A DNA stretch of 60,000 nt from Monoplex corrugatus (Eukaryota; Mollusca; Gastropoda; Littorinimorpha; Ranellidae): the NCBI GenBank assembly GCA_030674185.1, contig CM060312.1:3707438-3767437 (forward strand), written 5' to 3'. Below, one piece after another: positions 11,217 through 22,663 of the stretch (its first letter is position 1; each line of letters opens with the position of its first letter). A program made the position numbers and the translations under genes. The notes under the pieces are model-generated. The model was given only the letters and a program-made list of their open reading frames with translations. It did not search any database and was not told the DNA's origin.

Positions 11217-11465
11217 ATCCAAAACAAGTGCGACTACCCGTGTTGAAGCAAACAGGAACCAGAAAAACATGAAAACGGAATCAGAATGCGTATTTAATAT
11301 GACCAGACAAGACAGTTTTGGCCAACTGGCTTTTGTCAAGCGTAAACATAAGGTCACAAATGAACAAACAACAAATTTGTACAAAAAGTAGACTTAAATT
11401 TCCCTGCTGCTTTTTCCACTGGACGAAGCAGCAGGGAAGTTTTAGTCTTTTTCTCCTAATTTTTG
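11217..11465. mobile_element. Decayed copy of the foldback element family
   Basis: It starts ATCCAAAACAAGTGCGACTA, like the left end of the 46.5-kb element. AACCAGAAAAAC, TTTTGGCCAAC, GCTTTTGTCAAGCG and TTTCCCTGCTGC follow in the same order. Next comes the hairpin turn CTGGACGAAGCAGCAGGGAA and only about 30 bp of the second arm, ending AGTTTTAGTC. It is an old copy with substitutions throughout and most of its right arm lost. Confidence 0.75.
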
Positions 11466-11500
11466 TAGACTGTAGACTGTAGACTGTAGACTGTAGACTC
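11464..11500. repeat. (TGTAGAC)n short tandem repeat
   Basis: About five perfect 7-bp units abut the truncated foldback copy. Confidence 0.88.
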
Positions 11501-11821
11501 AAGATCTGATGTCTCAAGTTTGTTCCCAACCTGCAGCATTAATCTGGCCCATCTTAATGCTCCAGTCATGCTGATGGTGTCAGCTTAGTGTTTCATTGGT
11601 CTAGTCCCCCCCCCCCTCCCACACACACACACTCCCATCTCTGTTCATGATGTTAAGACTTTGGCAACAGATAGGCTTTTACTCAGATCAAGGAGTGTGC
11701 TTGATACATCAGTACTGATAGACTGGTATAGTGTCTGGAATACATGTATATATTGTAATATATAATTGTATATATAATATGCTCTCTGTAATTTTCCATT
11801 GCTTTTATTCTTTCTCCCCAT

Positions 11822-11912
11822 TTATAGCCATGCGCGCGTGTGTGGTGTGTGTGTGTGTGTGTGCGTGTGTGTGCGTGTGTGTGTGCGTGTGTGTGCGTGC
11901 ATGCGTGTGTGT
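11822..11912. repeat. (GT)n with GC interruptions
   Basis: GT repeat with regularly spaced GCGTGT and an initial GCGCGCG. Confidence 0.9.
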
Positions 11913-11914
11913 CT

Positions 11915-11968
11915 GTTTCAGCGCTTAGATTTGATTTTATCAAGATTTTGCGCTATATAAATATTGTA

Positions 11969-11998
<30 letters not shown>
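11915..11998 (+). mobile_element. SINE/LINE 3'-end relic with (ATT)n tail
   Basis: CAGCGCTTAGA is followed by AAGATTTTGCGCTATATAAAT and a pure ATT run. This GCGCTATATAAAT-plus-ATT arrangement is, from memory, a common 3' end of short retroposons in marine invertebrates. It ends about 110 nt before the next MAGI exon. Confidence 0.5.
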
Positions 11999-11999
<1 letters not shown>

Positions 12000-12107
12000 G
12001 GAATTGTTGGAGGTGTTTTTTATGTTGTATGTATGTGATAACAGTGATTAGCTCTGAGTGTCTTTGAATGATTTAATACATGAAGAGTCTTATTCCTTCT
12101 GTGACAG

Positions 12108-12190
12108 CCACAACACAGAAACAACTCACTGGTTGGACCCCAGACTTTCTCACCTACAGAAACAAGGGACCCAGGAATGTGACGATGATG
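12108..12190 (+). CDS. MAGI: MAGI exon: second half of WW domain 1
   Basis: This internal exon is 83 nt long, entering in phase 2 and leaving in phase 1. With GA from the previous exon it encodes DHNTETTHWLDPRL, the second half of the WW domain with the conserved HN-T-TT and the signature W..P. It then encodes SHLQKQGTQECDDD, an acidic stretch like the one that precedes WW2 in known MAGI proteins. The WW domain is complete and intact across the junction. The acceptor is TTCTGTGACAG and the donor is G|GTGAGT. The WW2 exon should follow in phase 1, but I find no WW2-like sequence in the remaining 47.8 kb. Confidence 0.95.
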
Positions 12191-12207
12191 GTGAGTTGTT
12201 TCCCCTG

Positions 12208-12210
12208 CAC

Positions 12211-12280
<70 letters not shown>

Positions 12281-12290
12281 TTCAGTCTGT
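12208..12290 (+). repeat. (CT)n tract just downstream of a 5' splice site
   Basis: About 80 nt of nearly pure CU in the transcript begin roughly 17 nt after the donor GTGAGT at 12191. CU-rich intronic tracts are established binding sites for polypyrimidine-tract-binding proteins. Confidence 0.95.
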
Positions 12291-12714
12291 CCTGCATTGT
12301 GTGCTGTCTTCACTGTTCTCATAGCTAGCTGTCTGTCTCTTTGTTTGTTGGTTTGTGTTTGGTTTACTGGTTTGTCTGTCTTATGACATATCTGTATCAG
12401 TGTCTATATACTCTTCCCAGTATGTTTGTCTCATCGTCTGTCTGTCTGTCTGTTTATTTCATGTTTAGTATGTCTATCTGTGTAATTCTTCTTTACTTCT
12501 GCCTATCATACCATACCTGTATGTTGATGTCTGTTGTCATTATGCTTGTCGCACTGTCTGTGCTTTGTGTTTGGTTTCCATGACTTTTGCTGTTCAGTCG
12601 GTATTCCAGTATGTCTATGTTCTTCTGGATGTGTTTGTGTCATTGTCTGTCTGTGTGTTTGTGTTTGTTAACTACAAACTAGTCAGTCTGCCTTACCATT
12701 TTTGTATGTCTGTG

Positions 12715-13345
12715 ATAGGTCCTCTTTGTGTATTTGTCTCACTGTGTGTCTCTGTCTGTTTGTCAGTCTGTCTTCTGATTATAGTGTGTTAACCTAATTG
12801 TTCCTGTATGTTGTCACTGTATTTGTCTCACTGTGTGTCTCTGTCTGTCTGTCAGTCTGTCTTCTGATTATAGTCTGTTAACCTAATTGTTCCTGTATCA
12901 AGTGTATGTTGTCACTGTATTTGTCTCACTGTGTGTCTGCCTGTCTGTCAGTCCTCTGATTATAGTCTGTTAACCTAATTGTTCCTGTATCAAGTGTATG
13001 TTGTCACTGTATTTGTCTCACTGTGTGTCTGTCAGTCTGTCTTCTGATTATAGTCTGTTAACCTAATTGTTCCTGTATCAAGTGTATGTTGTCACTGTAT
13101 TTGTCTCACTGTGTGTCTCTGTCTGTCTGTCAGTCTGTCTTCTGATTATAGTCTGTTAACCTAATTGTTCCTGTATCAAGTGTATGTTGTCACTGTATTT
13201 GTCTCACTGTGTGTCTCTGTCTGTCTGTCAGTCTGTCTTCTGATTATAGTCTGTTAACCTAATTGTTCCTGTATGTTGTCACTGTATTTGTCTCACTGTG
13301 TCACGTGTGTCTCTGCCTGTCTGTCAGTCTGTCTGTCTTTCGATT
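12715..13345. repeat. Degenerate 88-98-bp tandem repeat, about 6 copies
   Basis: The anchor GTTAACCTAATTGTTCCTGT recurs near 12789, 12878, 12970, 13058, 13157 and 13255. Each unit also has GTCACTGTATTTGTCTCACTG and a CTGT-rich stretch. The varying spacing reflects optional ATCAAGTGT and CTGTCTGT segments. Confidence 0.88.
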
Positions 13346-13489
13346 ACAGTCTGTTAACCGAACTTTTCATGTATGTTCTCATTCGTCTCACTGTCTCTCT
13401 CTCTCTGCCTGTCTTTTGTTTATAGTGTCAACCTAAACTTTCCTGTGTGTCTGTTCTTTTCTTTGTATTGTTTTCATTGTCCGTTTCAG

Positions 13490-13990
13490 CCTGTCTGGCA
13501 GTCTGTCTGTCTTTGTAAATAGTCTGTCTAACCATTCCTGTTTGTCTGTTGTCAGGAAGTTTGTCTCACTGTCTGTCTCTGTGCTTGGTTTATCAGTCCA
13601 CCTGCCTTTCTAGTCTGTTCTTCTCAACATGTTTGTCTGCTCCATTTGTCTGTCTTCGGCTGGTTGATTGTTTGTGTATATCACTCTATTTCTCTCTCTT
13701 TTCTGTCGTTCACTCCATCTGTCTGTCTTCGGTTGTTGATTGTTTGTGTATATCACTCTATTTATCTTTGTGTATATCACTGTATTTCTCTTTGTGTAAA
13801 TAGTATCACTCTATTTCTCTTTGTGTATGTCAGTTGTCACTCTATTTCTCTCTCTCTTCTGTCTTTCACTCCATCTGTCTGTGTTGATTGCTCCTGTCAC
13901 TGTGTCTGTCTGTCTCTGTTTTTCTGTTGATTGTTCCTGTCACTTCTCTTTTTCTCTATCTCTGTCATTCTTTTCTTTGCTGTTTGGTAC
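13490..13990. repeat. Pyrimidine-rich degenerate tandem repeat
   Basis: Repeated TTCACTCCATCTGTCTGT and GTATATCACTCTATTTCTCT modules are separated by TGATTG stretches. Open frames here are Leu/Ser/Cys-rich by-products. The region 13346-13490 is similar but too decayed to align. From 13990 to 14915 the sequence is AT-rich with nothing recognisable. Confidence 0.75.
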
Positions 13991-14915
13991 TATGGTAGCG
14001 TTCTTTTTGTAACTTTTTCCAAGACCTTGCCAATGCATAAGGTTTTGCACAGGCTTGGGAAGTGTCAGATAATTTCTGGCAGATTTGGGTGTAGTGCATA
14101 TGGAGTTTTCCAAGTGCAGTGAATCCCTCTTGAACAAACTCCAAACTCTGTCTGTCTCTGTCATTCTTTTTCTTTCTGCCTTCTTGTCAGATAGTGAGAT
14201 ACTCTGCATAGTCCTGCAGTTTTTATGCACCTACACACAGAAGAAAATGATGCTTTTTTTCATAAACTGTATGTAACAATGAAACTGTGTGTAACATTAC
14301 TAACAATGACATGACTTATTTCTTCCGAGGAAATGTGTGTTTTTCAATCACAACTGTACACAATCAAGTCTTGCTGGCAGATGAACTAAGAGGTGGTTTA
14401 TTAAAGTTGCTTCCCTTGGGAGCTGTGTGTGCCTGAGCATGTGTACAGCTGAGCAGTTTTCCATCAGGTTACCACTTTGTTTTATCAGAACTGGGCGAAA
14501 ATGTCCGTTTTTTATTTTTGTCTTTGTCTGGGTTGACTACTAAAAAACCAAAGGTTCTGAAGTTAATAAAATCATCCAAGATGAAAAAGGTGTGAAGCAG
14601 CTGTGGTCGTTACAATTATAAAACAATGTAGAAGTAAATTCATTTCTGTATGATCAAAACGTCTCCATTTTGCTGTTGTTACTGTTCATATACCTGAGTT
14701 AACAAGTGAATGCCTCATCGCTACATTCTCCGCTGTCTTGTGATGTCTGTGGAGATCAGTTGTTTTTGTCTGTTTTGTCTGTGATATTGTTGGACTTTCA
14801 AATAAATTCATTGTTTTATGTGTTATGGAAATTCTTTCTTGGTTTTGATGAAATCATCTCCTGAAGCTGTACAGTACTAAGAGATACATCATGCATGCAT
14901 GTGTTCGTACGCATG

Positions 14916-14917
<2 letters not shown>

Positions 14918-14997
<80 letters not shown>

Positions 14998-15118
14998 CAC
15001 AAACTTCTACATACAGACCTCCACACACACCACACACCTCCACACATGCGCACACACACACATGTACACACACACCTCCACACATGCACACACACACACA
15101 CACATGTACACACCCACC
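14918..15118. repeat. (CA)n microsatellite
   Basis: This is a pure CA run of about 70 bp, then interrupted CA with ACATGTACACA and CCTCCACACATGC modules. Confidence 0.96.
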
Positions 15119-15572
15119 CACCCCTTAATTTAAAGAACCATATCTTCCATCACACTGAACAAACTATTCTTCCTTATTTCTATGGTTGTAAAGTGAGAAA
15201 GGATGGTGTGTATGTGTTGATATTGATAACATCAGGGTGACCAATGTCTGTAGTACCTGGAAGCATTCATAGAGAGTGTGGGTTGTCCATGGACATGTGA
15301 TTGATGCTGGGTATATCGATGGTTATATGGTGATCATAAAGACCATGCAGTGTTTGAGGGTGATACTGATAGGTATATATATCAAAATACATACATGTAC
15401 ATGTCTGGCTTGGTGATGTGTGTACATGTGTGGCTGTAGGGCTGACATAAAAATGTGCACTGTTTGGTAGGGACCTTTGATGGACCTGTGATAGTCATCA
15501 CTATCAATATCATTGCCACATCAAACTTGATCTTTTGTGAGGTACATTCGGGCTGGCTTACCACAACATTTG

Positions 15573-15574
15573 TC

Positions 15575-15646
<72 letters not shown>

Positions 15647-15825
15647 AGTGTGTGTGTGTTGTGTGTGTGTGTGTGTGTGTGTGTTGTGTGTGTGTGTGTT
15701 GGTGTGTGTGTCGGTGTGTGTGTGTGTGTGTGTGTCGGGGTGTGTGTGTGTGTGTGTGTGTGTCGGTGTGTGTCACTGTGTGTGTGTGTGTGTCACTGTG
15801 TGTGTGTGTCTGTGTGTGTGTACCT
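15573..15825. repeat. (GT)n microsatellite
   Basis: GT repeat of about 250 bp with GAGAG, TTGTG, GTCGGTG and GTCACTG interruptions. It is complementary to the CA tract 0.45 kb upstream. The region 15826-16358 holds nothing I can identify. Confidence 0.96.
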
Positions 15826-16358
15826 TTCTGCCTGTCTGAATACATGCATACATCAGCTTTAAAAACCACATATGAAAGCCAGTGAAATGAGCTGTTTGAT
15901 GTAGCTATATGTTTTTCCTATTTAGCCAGGTAACTAGACCATGAAGTCTCCATTCCTTAAAGGACTTTATGGCCAACTCTGTGAAAGAGTGCTTGTGTTT
16001 GTTTTCAAAAGCTTGTTTCATTTGATGTGTGTTTAGAGAACTGGTGATTTTGTGCTGACGGTAGTGAGATTGTAGTCACAGACTTATTTTACCATAGAAG
16101 GGGGGAAAATGTGACAGTAACTGCCCTGTATGTGTTTGTTGAATGGAGTGGTTGAATGCTGATGTAAGATGTTCCGGACACATGGCTTGAACAAATGGAT
16201 AGTGGGCTGTAGTGTTGGGGAACTAGTTAGAATACTTAGATATTGGGAAAGAAAAGCCAGGAGGGACCGACCTTAAAAGTTGTAAGAATTTGATGAGTAC
16301 ATTCTGTTCCCTTGAAATCTTGTTCAAAGCAGATGGTGATGTCAAAGGTTCTGTTGAA

Positions 16359-17880
16359 ATAGAAGGCAGTAGTCTCTGTGCCATAGAACATTAGAAGGCA
16401 GCAGTCTGTGCCATAGAAGGCAGTAGTCTCTGTCCCATAGAAGGCAGCAGTCTGTGCCATAGAAGGCAGTAGTCTGTGTGCCATAGAAGGCAGTAGTCTC
16501 TGTGCCATAGAAGTCAGTAGTCTCTGTGCCATAGAAGGCAGTAGTCTCTGTGCCATAGAAGGCAATAGTCTGTCCCATAGAAGGCAGCAGTCTGTGCCAT
16601 AGAAGGCAGTAGTCTCTGTCCCATAGAGGGCAGTAGTCTCTGTGCCATAGAAGGCAGTAGTCTGTCCCATAGAGGGCAGCAGTCTGTGCCATAGAAGGCA
16701 GCAGTCTCTGTGCCATAGAAGGCAGTAGTCTGTCCCATAGAGGGCAGCAGTCTGTGCCATAGAAGGCAGTAGTCTCTGTGCCATAGAAGGCAGTAGTCTC
16801 TGTCCCATAGAAGGCAGCAGTCTGTGCCATAGAAGGCAGTAGTCTCTGTGCCATAGAAGGCAGTAGTCTGTCCCATAGAAGGCAGTAGTCTGTCCCATAG
16901 AAGGCAGTAGTCTGTCCCATAGAAGGCAGTAGTCTGTCCCATAGAAGGCAGTAGTCTGTCACATAGAAGGCAGTAGTCTGTGCCATAGAAGGCAGTAGTC
17001 TGTCCCATAGAAGGCAGTAGTCTGTCACATAGAAGGCAGTAGTCTGTGCCATAGAAGGCAGTAGTCTGTGCCATAGAAGGCAGTAGTCTGTCCCATAGAG
17101 GGCAGCAGTCTGTGCCATAGAAGGCAGTAGTCTCTGTGCCATAGAAGGCAGTAGTCTCTGTCCCATAGAAGGCAGCAGTCTGTGCCATAGAAGGCAGTAG
17201 TCTCTGTGCCATAGAAGGCAGTAGTCTGTCCCATAGAAGGCAGTAGTCTGTCCCATAGAAGGCAGTAGTCTGTCCCATAGAAGGCAGTAGTCTGTGCCAT
17301 AGAAGGCAGTAGTCTGTCCCATAGAAGGCAGTAGTCTGTCACATAGAAGGCAGTAGTCTGTGCCATAGAAGGCAGTAGTCTGTGCCATAGAAGGCAGTAG
17401 TCTGTCACATAGAAGGCAGTAGTCTGTGCCATAGAAGGCAGTAGTCTGTCCCATAGAAGGCAGTAGTCTGTCCCATAGAAGGCAGTACTCTCTGTGCCTA
17501 GAAGGCAGCAGTCTCTGTGCCATAGAAGGCAGTCTCTGTGTCATAGATGGCAGTAGTCTGTCCCATAGAAGGCAGTAGTCTCTGTGCCTAGAAGGCAGCA
17601 GTCTCTGTGCCATAGAAGGCAGTCTCTGTGTCATAGATGGCAATAGTCTGTCCCATAGAAGGCAGTACTCTCTGTGCCTAGAAGGCAGCAGTCTCTGTGC
17701 CATAGAAGGCAGTCTCTGTGTCATAGATGGCAGTAGTCTGTCCCATAGAAGGCAGTACTCTCTGTGCCTAGAAGGCAGCAGTCTCTGTGTCATAGATGGC
17801 AGTAGTCTGTCCCATAGAAGGCAGTAGTCTCTGTGTCATAGAAGTTGGTAGTCTGTCCCATAGAAGGCAGTACTCTGACC
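16359..17880. repeat. 22/24-bp minisatellite, about 65 copies
   Basis: The core CCATAGAAGGCAGTAGTCT is followed by GTC/GTG or by the two-base-longer CTGTG form, giving 22- and 24-bp units. The 3' edge (17480-17880) has a higher-order pattern of about 130 bp including TGTCATAGATGGCAGTAG. Neither unit length is a multiple of three, so the minus-strand ORF of 483 codons drifts through frames and is not a gene. Confidence 0.95.
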
Positions 17881-18374
17881 CATTGCGTGTTTTATCACAA
17901 TGAGATGGATTTGTGTTGTTGAGATGGATGGATAGTGTTTGTGTTCAGTTGTTTGCTTTACTTCGTTGGGATCCAGTTTTGTGTTGACATAGAAGGATGG
18001 TGGTAATGTCTAGCTGCTTGCTGTATATCACAGTGAGATCCAGGTTTGTGTGAAGATAGAGGGATAGTGTTTGTGTTGGAAGGATGGGGTTAGTGTCCAG
18101 CTGCTTGCCTTAGAGCTTGGAGTTTGTTCAGGATGGATTCATCGTACTCAGACATCACCATATGCACTCCGCCTGAAATGCTAGTGATTATCTGGCTTAT
18201 TCCTTGAGCCTGCATAAAACCTTGTGCTCTGACAGTGGTCTTGAAGTGGGGAATTGACTGGAGGGGTGGGGGTGGCGGTGGCGATGTTGAACAGGACCTG
18301 TGGAACATAAAGCTCACATCACCGCAATGATCGGAGCATTGCGATGGACTGTGAACAGGATAATTGTTATATTG

Positions 18375-18440
18375 CTGGCTGGGATTGAAATGGAAACATC
18401 TGATCTTGATTCCATGGCCCTGTCAACACTGGCAGCCAGC
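18375..18440 (-). mobile_element. tRNA-like SINE head (first of two)
   Basis: On the minus strand, TGACAGGGCCATGGAATCAAG is followed by a B-box-like TTTCAATCCC (18390-18381). It aligns with the head at 5.6 kb (TTGACAGAGCTGTGGACTTAAG, TTCAATCCC). It is decayed and its 3' body is not delimited. Confidence 0.45.
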
Positions 18441-18482
18441 CTGCGTAAAAAAACAACAAAAAATATAACTTGTGACTCATTG

Positions 18483-18560
18483 AAGGATTGAACTTATGAC
18501 CCTTGTTTTATCAGCCTGGTGCCTGAACCAAGTGAGCTAACATGCCGATAGAACGGGCTT
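18483..18560 (-). mobile_element. tRNA-like SINE head (second of two)
   Basis: On the minus strand, TTAGCTCACTTGGTTCAGGC resembles a tRNA D-arm with A box. AAGTTCAATCC (18495-18485) resembles the T-arm B box about 50 nt downstream. This is the best-preserved tRNA-like head in the window after 58.35 kb. The anticodon stem is imperfect and there is no CCA-type end, so it is not called as a functional tRNA. The rest of 17881-18720 shows nothing further. Confidence 0.55.
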
Positions 18561-18720
18561 ACAGAGGATGAGAGTTGTGTCTTAACTCCATGACCGCGTT
18601 CCTAACCACAGTCAATAAACTAACAGAACTGGGAGTTGTCAGACACACAGGCCAGACAAAGGGGCATCATCTTGAAACAGCAGGCATGTGATGCCAGTGT
18701 GGGTGGCCTCCCCTCACCTG

Positions 18721-18721
<1 letters not shown>

Positions 18722-18784
<63 letters not shown>

Positions 18785-18842
18785 CTTTGGTGTGTATGTG
18801 TGTGTGTGTTGTGTGTGTGTGTGTGTGTGTGTGTGTACACGC
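18722..18842. repeat. (GT)n microsatellite
   Basis: GT run with GCTCTTTG and TTGTG breaks and a terminal TACACGCGTGCATGTG. Confidence 0.95.
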
Positions 18843-18904
18843 GTGCATGTGTGCTTACACCCAGTGACTTCTTTTCCTCATACCTCATATTTCTTCCGCT
18901 GTCT

Positions 18905-19345
18905 GCAGTGGCTCCACAGTGTTGATGGAGTTACCTGTGTTTGCAATGGCTTGTTATATGGATGTAGTATCCGATTTGGTGAGCACGCACGGCACATCTG
19001 TTTAGTTGGCATTATCTGTGTTTGCCGTGTCTTGTTATATATGTATGTGGTTGTGATGTGACTTGTTACGTGGTTGTAATATTTGATTTAGTGAGAGCAG
19101 GCACACATGTTTAGACAGCGTTTCTGTGTTTACCATGGATTGTAATAATGGATGTGATATGACTTGTTATGTAGATGTGGTATCTGGGTTGGTCTGTAGG
19201 TTCGTCTGTTTAGATGGAGTTATCTGTTTGCTATGGTTTGTTATATATGGATGTAGTATCTGATTTGGTCTGTAGGTTCATCTGTTTTGATGGAGTCATC
19301 TGTTTGACATGTGTTATATGGATGTGATAGAGGTAATTTGATTAG
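18905..19345. repeat. Strongly decayed tandem repeat (units of roughly 65-125 bp)
   Basis: Modules TTATATGGATGTAGTATC, TGATTTGGT, GTTCATCTGTTT and GATGGAGTTATCTG recur four or more times with unequal spacing. Confidence 0.6.
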
Positions 19346-19610
19346 AGTGGTGGGTTCATGTTGGTTTTGGTGGTATGAATGTCAGATTGGTTTCTGTGAT
19401 GGAATCAGTCGTGTCAGCTGGTATGGGTGATGTTTTACAGTTAGCTTGGACCGTTAACATGGTATATTATGTAGATCAGTACTCGGTACTTACTTCTTTT
19501 ATTCATACATACACTGTACACACACACAAAAAACAGTGCGCGCACGCACGCATGTACACACAAACACACACACAAATAACAAACACATATGCATACTCAT
19601 ACAGACATGC

Positions 19611-19612
19611 AC

Positions 19613-19688
<76 letters not shown>

Positions 19689-19928
19689 CACACACCCCAC
19701 ACCACACCACACTCATACAGACACATGCACGTGCTTGCACACACACACACAACACACACACACACACACGCACACACATACATACATATGTATAATTACT
19801 ATAAATCTCCTCCCTCTCTCTCTGTCTCTCTCTGTCACTCTGTGTCTCTGTATGTCTGTCTGTCTCCATATATATTATATATGGAGGGAGAGGAGAGAGA
19901 GAGAGAGAGGGAGAGATATATGCATGCA

Positions 19929-20024
<96 letters not shown>

Positions 20025-20025
20025 T
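19611..20025. repeat. Compound (CA)n, (CT)n, (GA)n, (CA)n microsatellite
   Basis: Two long CA blocks (19611-19780 and 19928-20022) flank a short TCTCTC...ATATATTATATAT...GAGAGA segment. That segment (about 19808-19915) is itself an inverted repeat centred near 19873. Confidence 0.95.
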
Positions 20026-20235
20026 ACTCTATGCTTCCAAAAGATAGATAAATGTCGTTTTTTGTATAGCTATAGTCCATCAACTTGTCATAAAAATGTG
20101 TAGTGTATGTAATTAATAACCTCTACCTAAGCTCCAGAACTGATGCCTTGATGGTGTCAGCAGTGTATCTGTCACATCTTGACAATGTAGGTCTGATCAG
20201 ATTACCTCCACACTCGTCCTCCCACGGCCTGTATG

Positions 20236-21345
20236 TCATGGTCTGTATTGCCATGTGGACATCATCATGGTTGTATGCCATGTCACATCATCATGGTCTG
20301 TATGCCATGTACATCATGGTGTGTATGCCATGTGACATCATCATGGTGTGTATGCCATGTACATCATCATGGTCTGTATGCCCATGTACATCACATATGG
20401 TCTGTATGCCATGTGACATCATCATGGTGTGTATGCCATGTCACATCATCATGGTCTGTATGCCATGTACATCATGGTGTGTATGCCATGTGACATCATC
20501 ATGGTGTGTATGCCATGTGACATCATCATGGTCTGTATGCCATGTCACATCATGGTGTGTATGCCATGTGACATCATCATGGTCTGTATGCCTGTGACAT
20601 CGTCATGGTCTGTATGCCATGTGACATGGTCATGGTCTGTATGCCATGTGACATGATCATGGTCTGTATGCCATGTGACATGTCAGGTCTGTATGCCATG
20701 TGACATGTCATGGTCTGTATGCCATGTGACATGGTCAGGGTCTGTATGCCATGTGACATGTCATGGTCTGTATGCCATGTGACATCATCATGGTCCTGAA
20801 TTGCTTATGTGACATGTCAGGTGTGTATGCCATGTGACATCATCATGGTCTGTATGCTATGTGACATCGTCAGGGTGTATGCCATGTGACATCATCATGG
20901 TCTGTATGCCTAGTGACATCTCAGGGTCTGTATGCCATGTGACATCATCATGGTCTGTATTGCCATGTGACATCATCATGGTCTGTATGCCATGTGACAT
21001 GGCATGGGCTGTATGCCATGTGACATCATCATGGTCTGTATGCTAGTGACATGGTCAGGGCCTGTATGCCATGTGACATCATCATGGTCTGTATGCTACG
21101 TGACATTGTCAGGGCCTGTATGCATGTGACATTTATGGTCTTTTGTATCGTGACACACTAATGCAGTAAACCTGTCAATGCAATGTGAGGCATGGGCCAG
21201 AGCCTGTGTTTGGTCATGTGACATCATCATGGTCTGTATGCCATGTGACATTGTCAGGTCCTGTATGCCATGTGACATCATCATGGTCTGTATGCTACGT
21301 GACATTGTCAGGGCCTGTATGCTATGTGACATTTTACTGACTTTT
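20236..21345. repeat. 27-bp minisatellite, about 35 copies, eroded
   Basis: The unit is CATGGTCTGTATGCC plus ATGTGACATCAT, with frequent CATCAT length changes and CATGTCACATC variants. A break at about 21125-21195 separates a last block of four to five units. TATGCCATGTGACAT makes neighbouring units partly self-complementary. Confidence 0.93.
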
Positions 21346-22659
21346 TGTATCGTGACCAAGAACTGAATGGCACAGAACTAAACACTGTCAATGACAATCA
21401 AGTTGAGTGGCCTGGTGGCTCAGACCTGTGTTTTGTGTCAGTTGTGGCATGACTGAACACTGTCAGTTAAATTAAGGTGAATGACCCAATCACCAACAGA
21501 ATTATCTCTGTGGGTCAGTTCTAACATGAGGAATAACCACCCAGTAATGGCCAGCTTCAGTCCTGTCAGAACGCACCAGGCAAAGTGCATGTGTGGAAGT
21601 GATGGGCAGATGGCATCAGCTGACATCATGCAGCAGGCGTACTCTGTGAGCAGAGAAATTACTGCCGCCCTGTCAGGAGGCTGCTTAAATCCCCTTGCCA
21701 GAGGGCTGTAGGGGACGAGATTGAAAGATCATCATGTGGGTGTTTGTGTCAGGTAGGGCCACAGTAGTAGTGAATTGTGCTGTGGCAAGGGCATGCTGTG
21801 TGACCGTCCGGCACGTGATGCTGCCTTCATGCTTTATGGCCTGCAAAGCATATTGGATACAGCAGTCGTACATAGACACGCACACACACGCATGCACGCA
21901 CGCACGCACGGCACCGCACAAAACACCACAAACACACACACACACACACACACAAAAACACAACACACACACAACAAAATTCTGGAAACAGCGAAACCAT
22001 GGGCACAGAATTTGAGAGTGGACTGACTGCTTGGGACGGAAGAGGCCATGGAAGGGAATAAAAAAGTTTAGATGGTTCACCAATCTTATTGTTATTTAAA
22101 ACACTACAAGAAAACCCCACATAGTTGCAGCAACAACACACAGTGGAAAAGTTGAAACAAGCTTTAGTTGTGTTTGATGTCAGTGTATAGATGATTTGAA
22201 TATGGAAGCTTTTTTTGTTCACAAAGTTAAAGAGTATGAAACTTACATGCATAAATCGATATTAAATGATTTCAGTAAGGAAATTTTTGTGAAAATGTTA
22301 TAGTTTTGTCGCTGCAACATATTTCATAGGAAAGAAATGTGAAATGTGGCTGTAGTGTATTTTCTGCATATGGATTTTGAGATAGGTGACAAATGAATGA
22401 ACAGTATAGACGTGTTCAGTGAACGGTCACACAGCCAGTGGTCAGTGAACAGCAAAGACGTTGTCAGTCATCCAGAGACATGGCCCAAATAGCATGTCAT
22501 GGGAAACCTTGAGTCCAAATTGGATAACATATGTCCTTAAAGTAAGTTGTCTGAAAAGGCCTTTCTGGTGCATGCATTTATTTAGACAGTGAGGAATGTT
22601 CATGTATCTTAACTAAACTAGCTCTATGTTTATGTGTAGACAACTGTAGCTGAACTAAA
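21346..22659. other. Intronic sequence without gene or major repeat
   Basis: Apart from an interrupted CA tract at about 21880-21975 I see no repeat or domain here. Weak ORFs on both strands near 21.5-22.2 kb have no recognisable features. Confidence 0.6.
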
Positions 22660-22663
22660 CTAA

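Larger units (their letters stand above)
8423..12107 (+). other. MAGI: MAGI intron (3685 bp)
   Basis: The donor is GTAAGT and the acceptor is TTCCTTCTGTGACAG ending at 12107; the intron is phase 2. It carries a headless SINE relative, two minisatellites, a decayed foldback relative and a SINE-like 3' tail close to the acceptor. In 8423-8990, 9250-9960 and 10665-11210 I see no gene and no clear repeat apart from a CATCATCTTCATCATGTGCC stretch near 8650. Confidence 0.88.

Noticed and set aside
16236..17793. Minus-strand ORF of 483 codons with MGQTTAFYGT-like repeats
   Set aside because: Product of the 22/24-bp minisatellite. The reading frame rotates with unit length, so no conserved peptide period is maintained.
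18483..18560. Functional tRNA gene
   Set aside because: The D-arm and T-arm are tRNA-like but the anticodon and acceptor stems do not pair well, so it is better explained as a SINE head. The same applies to 58.36 kb, where an unrelated body follows the head.
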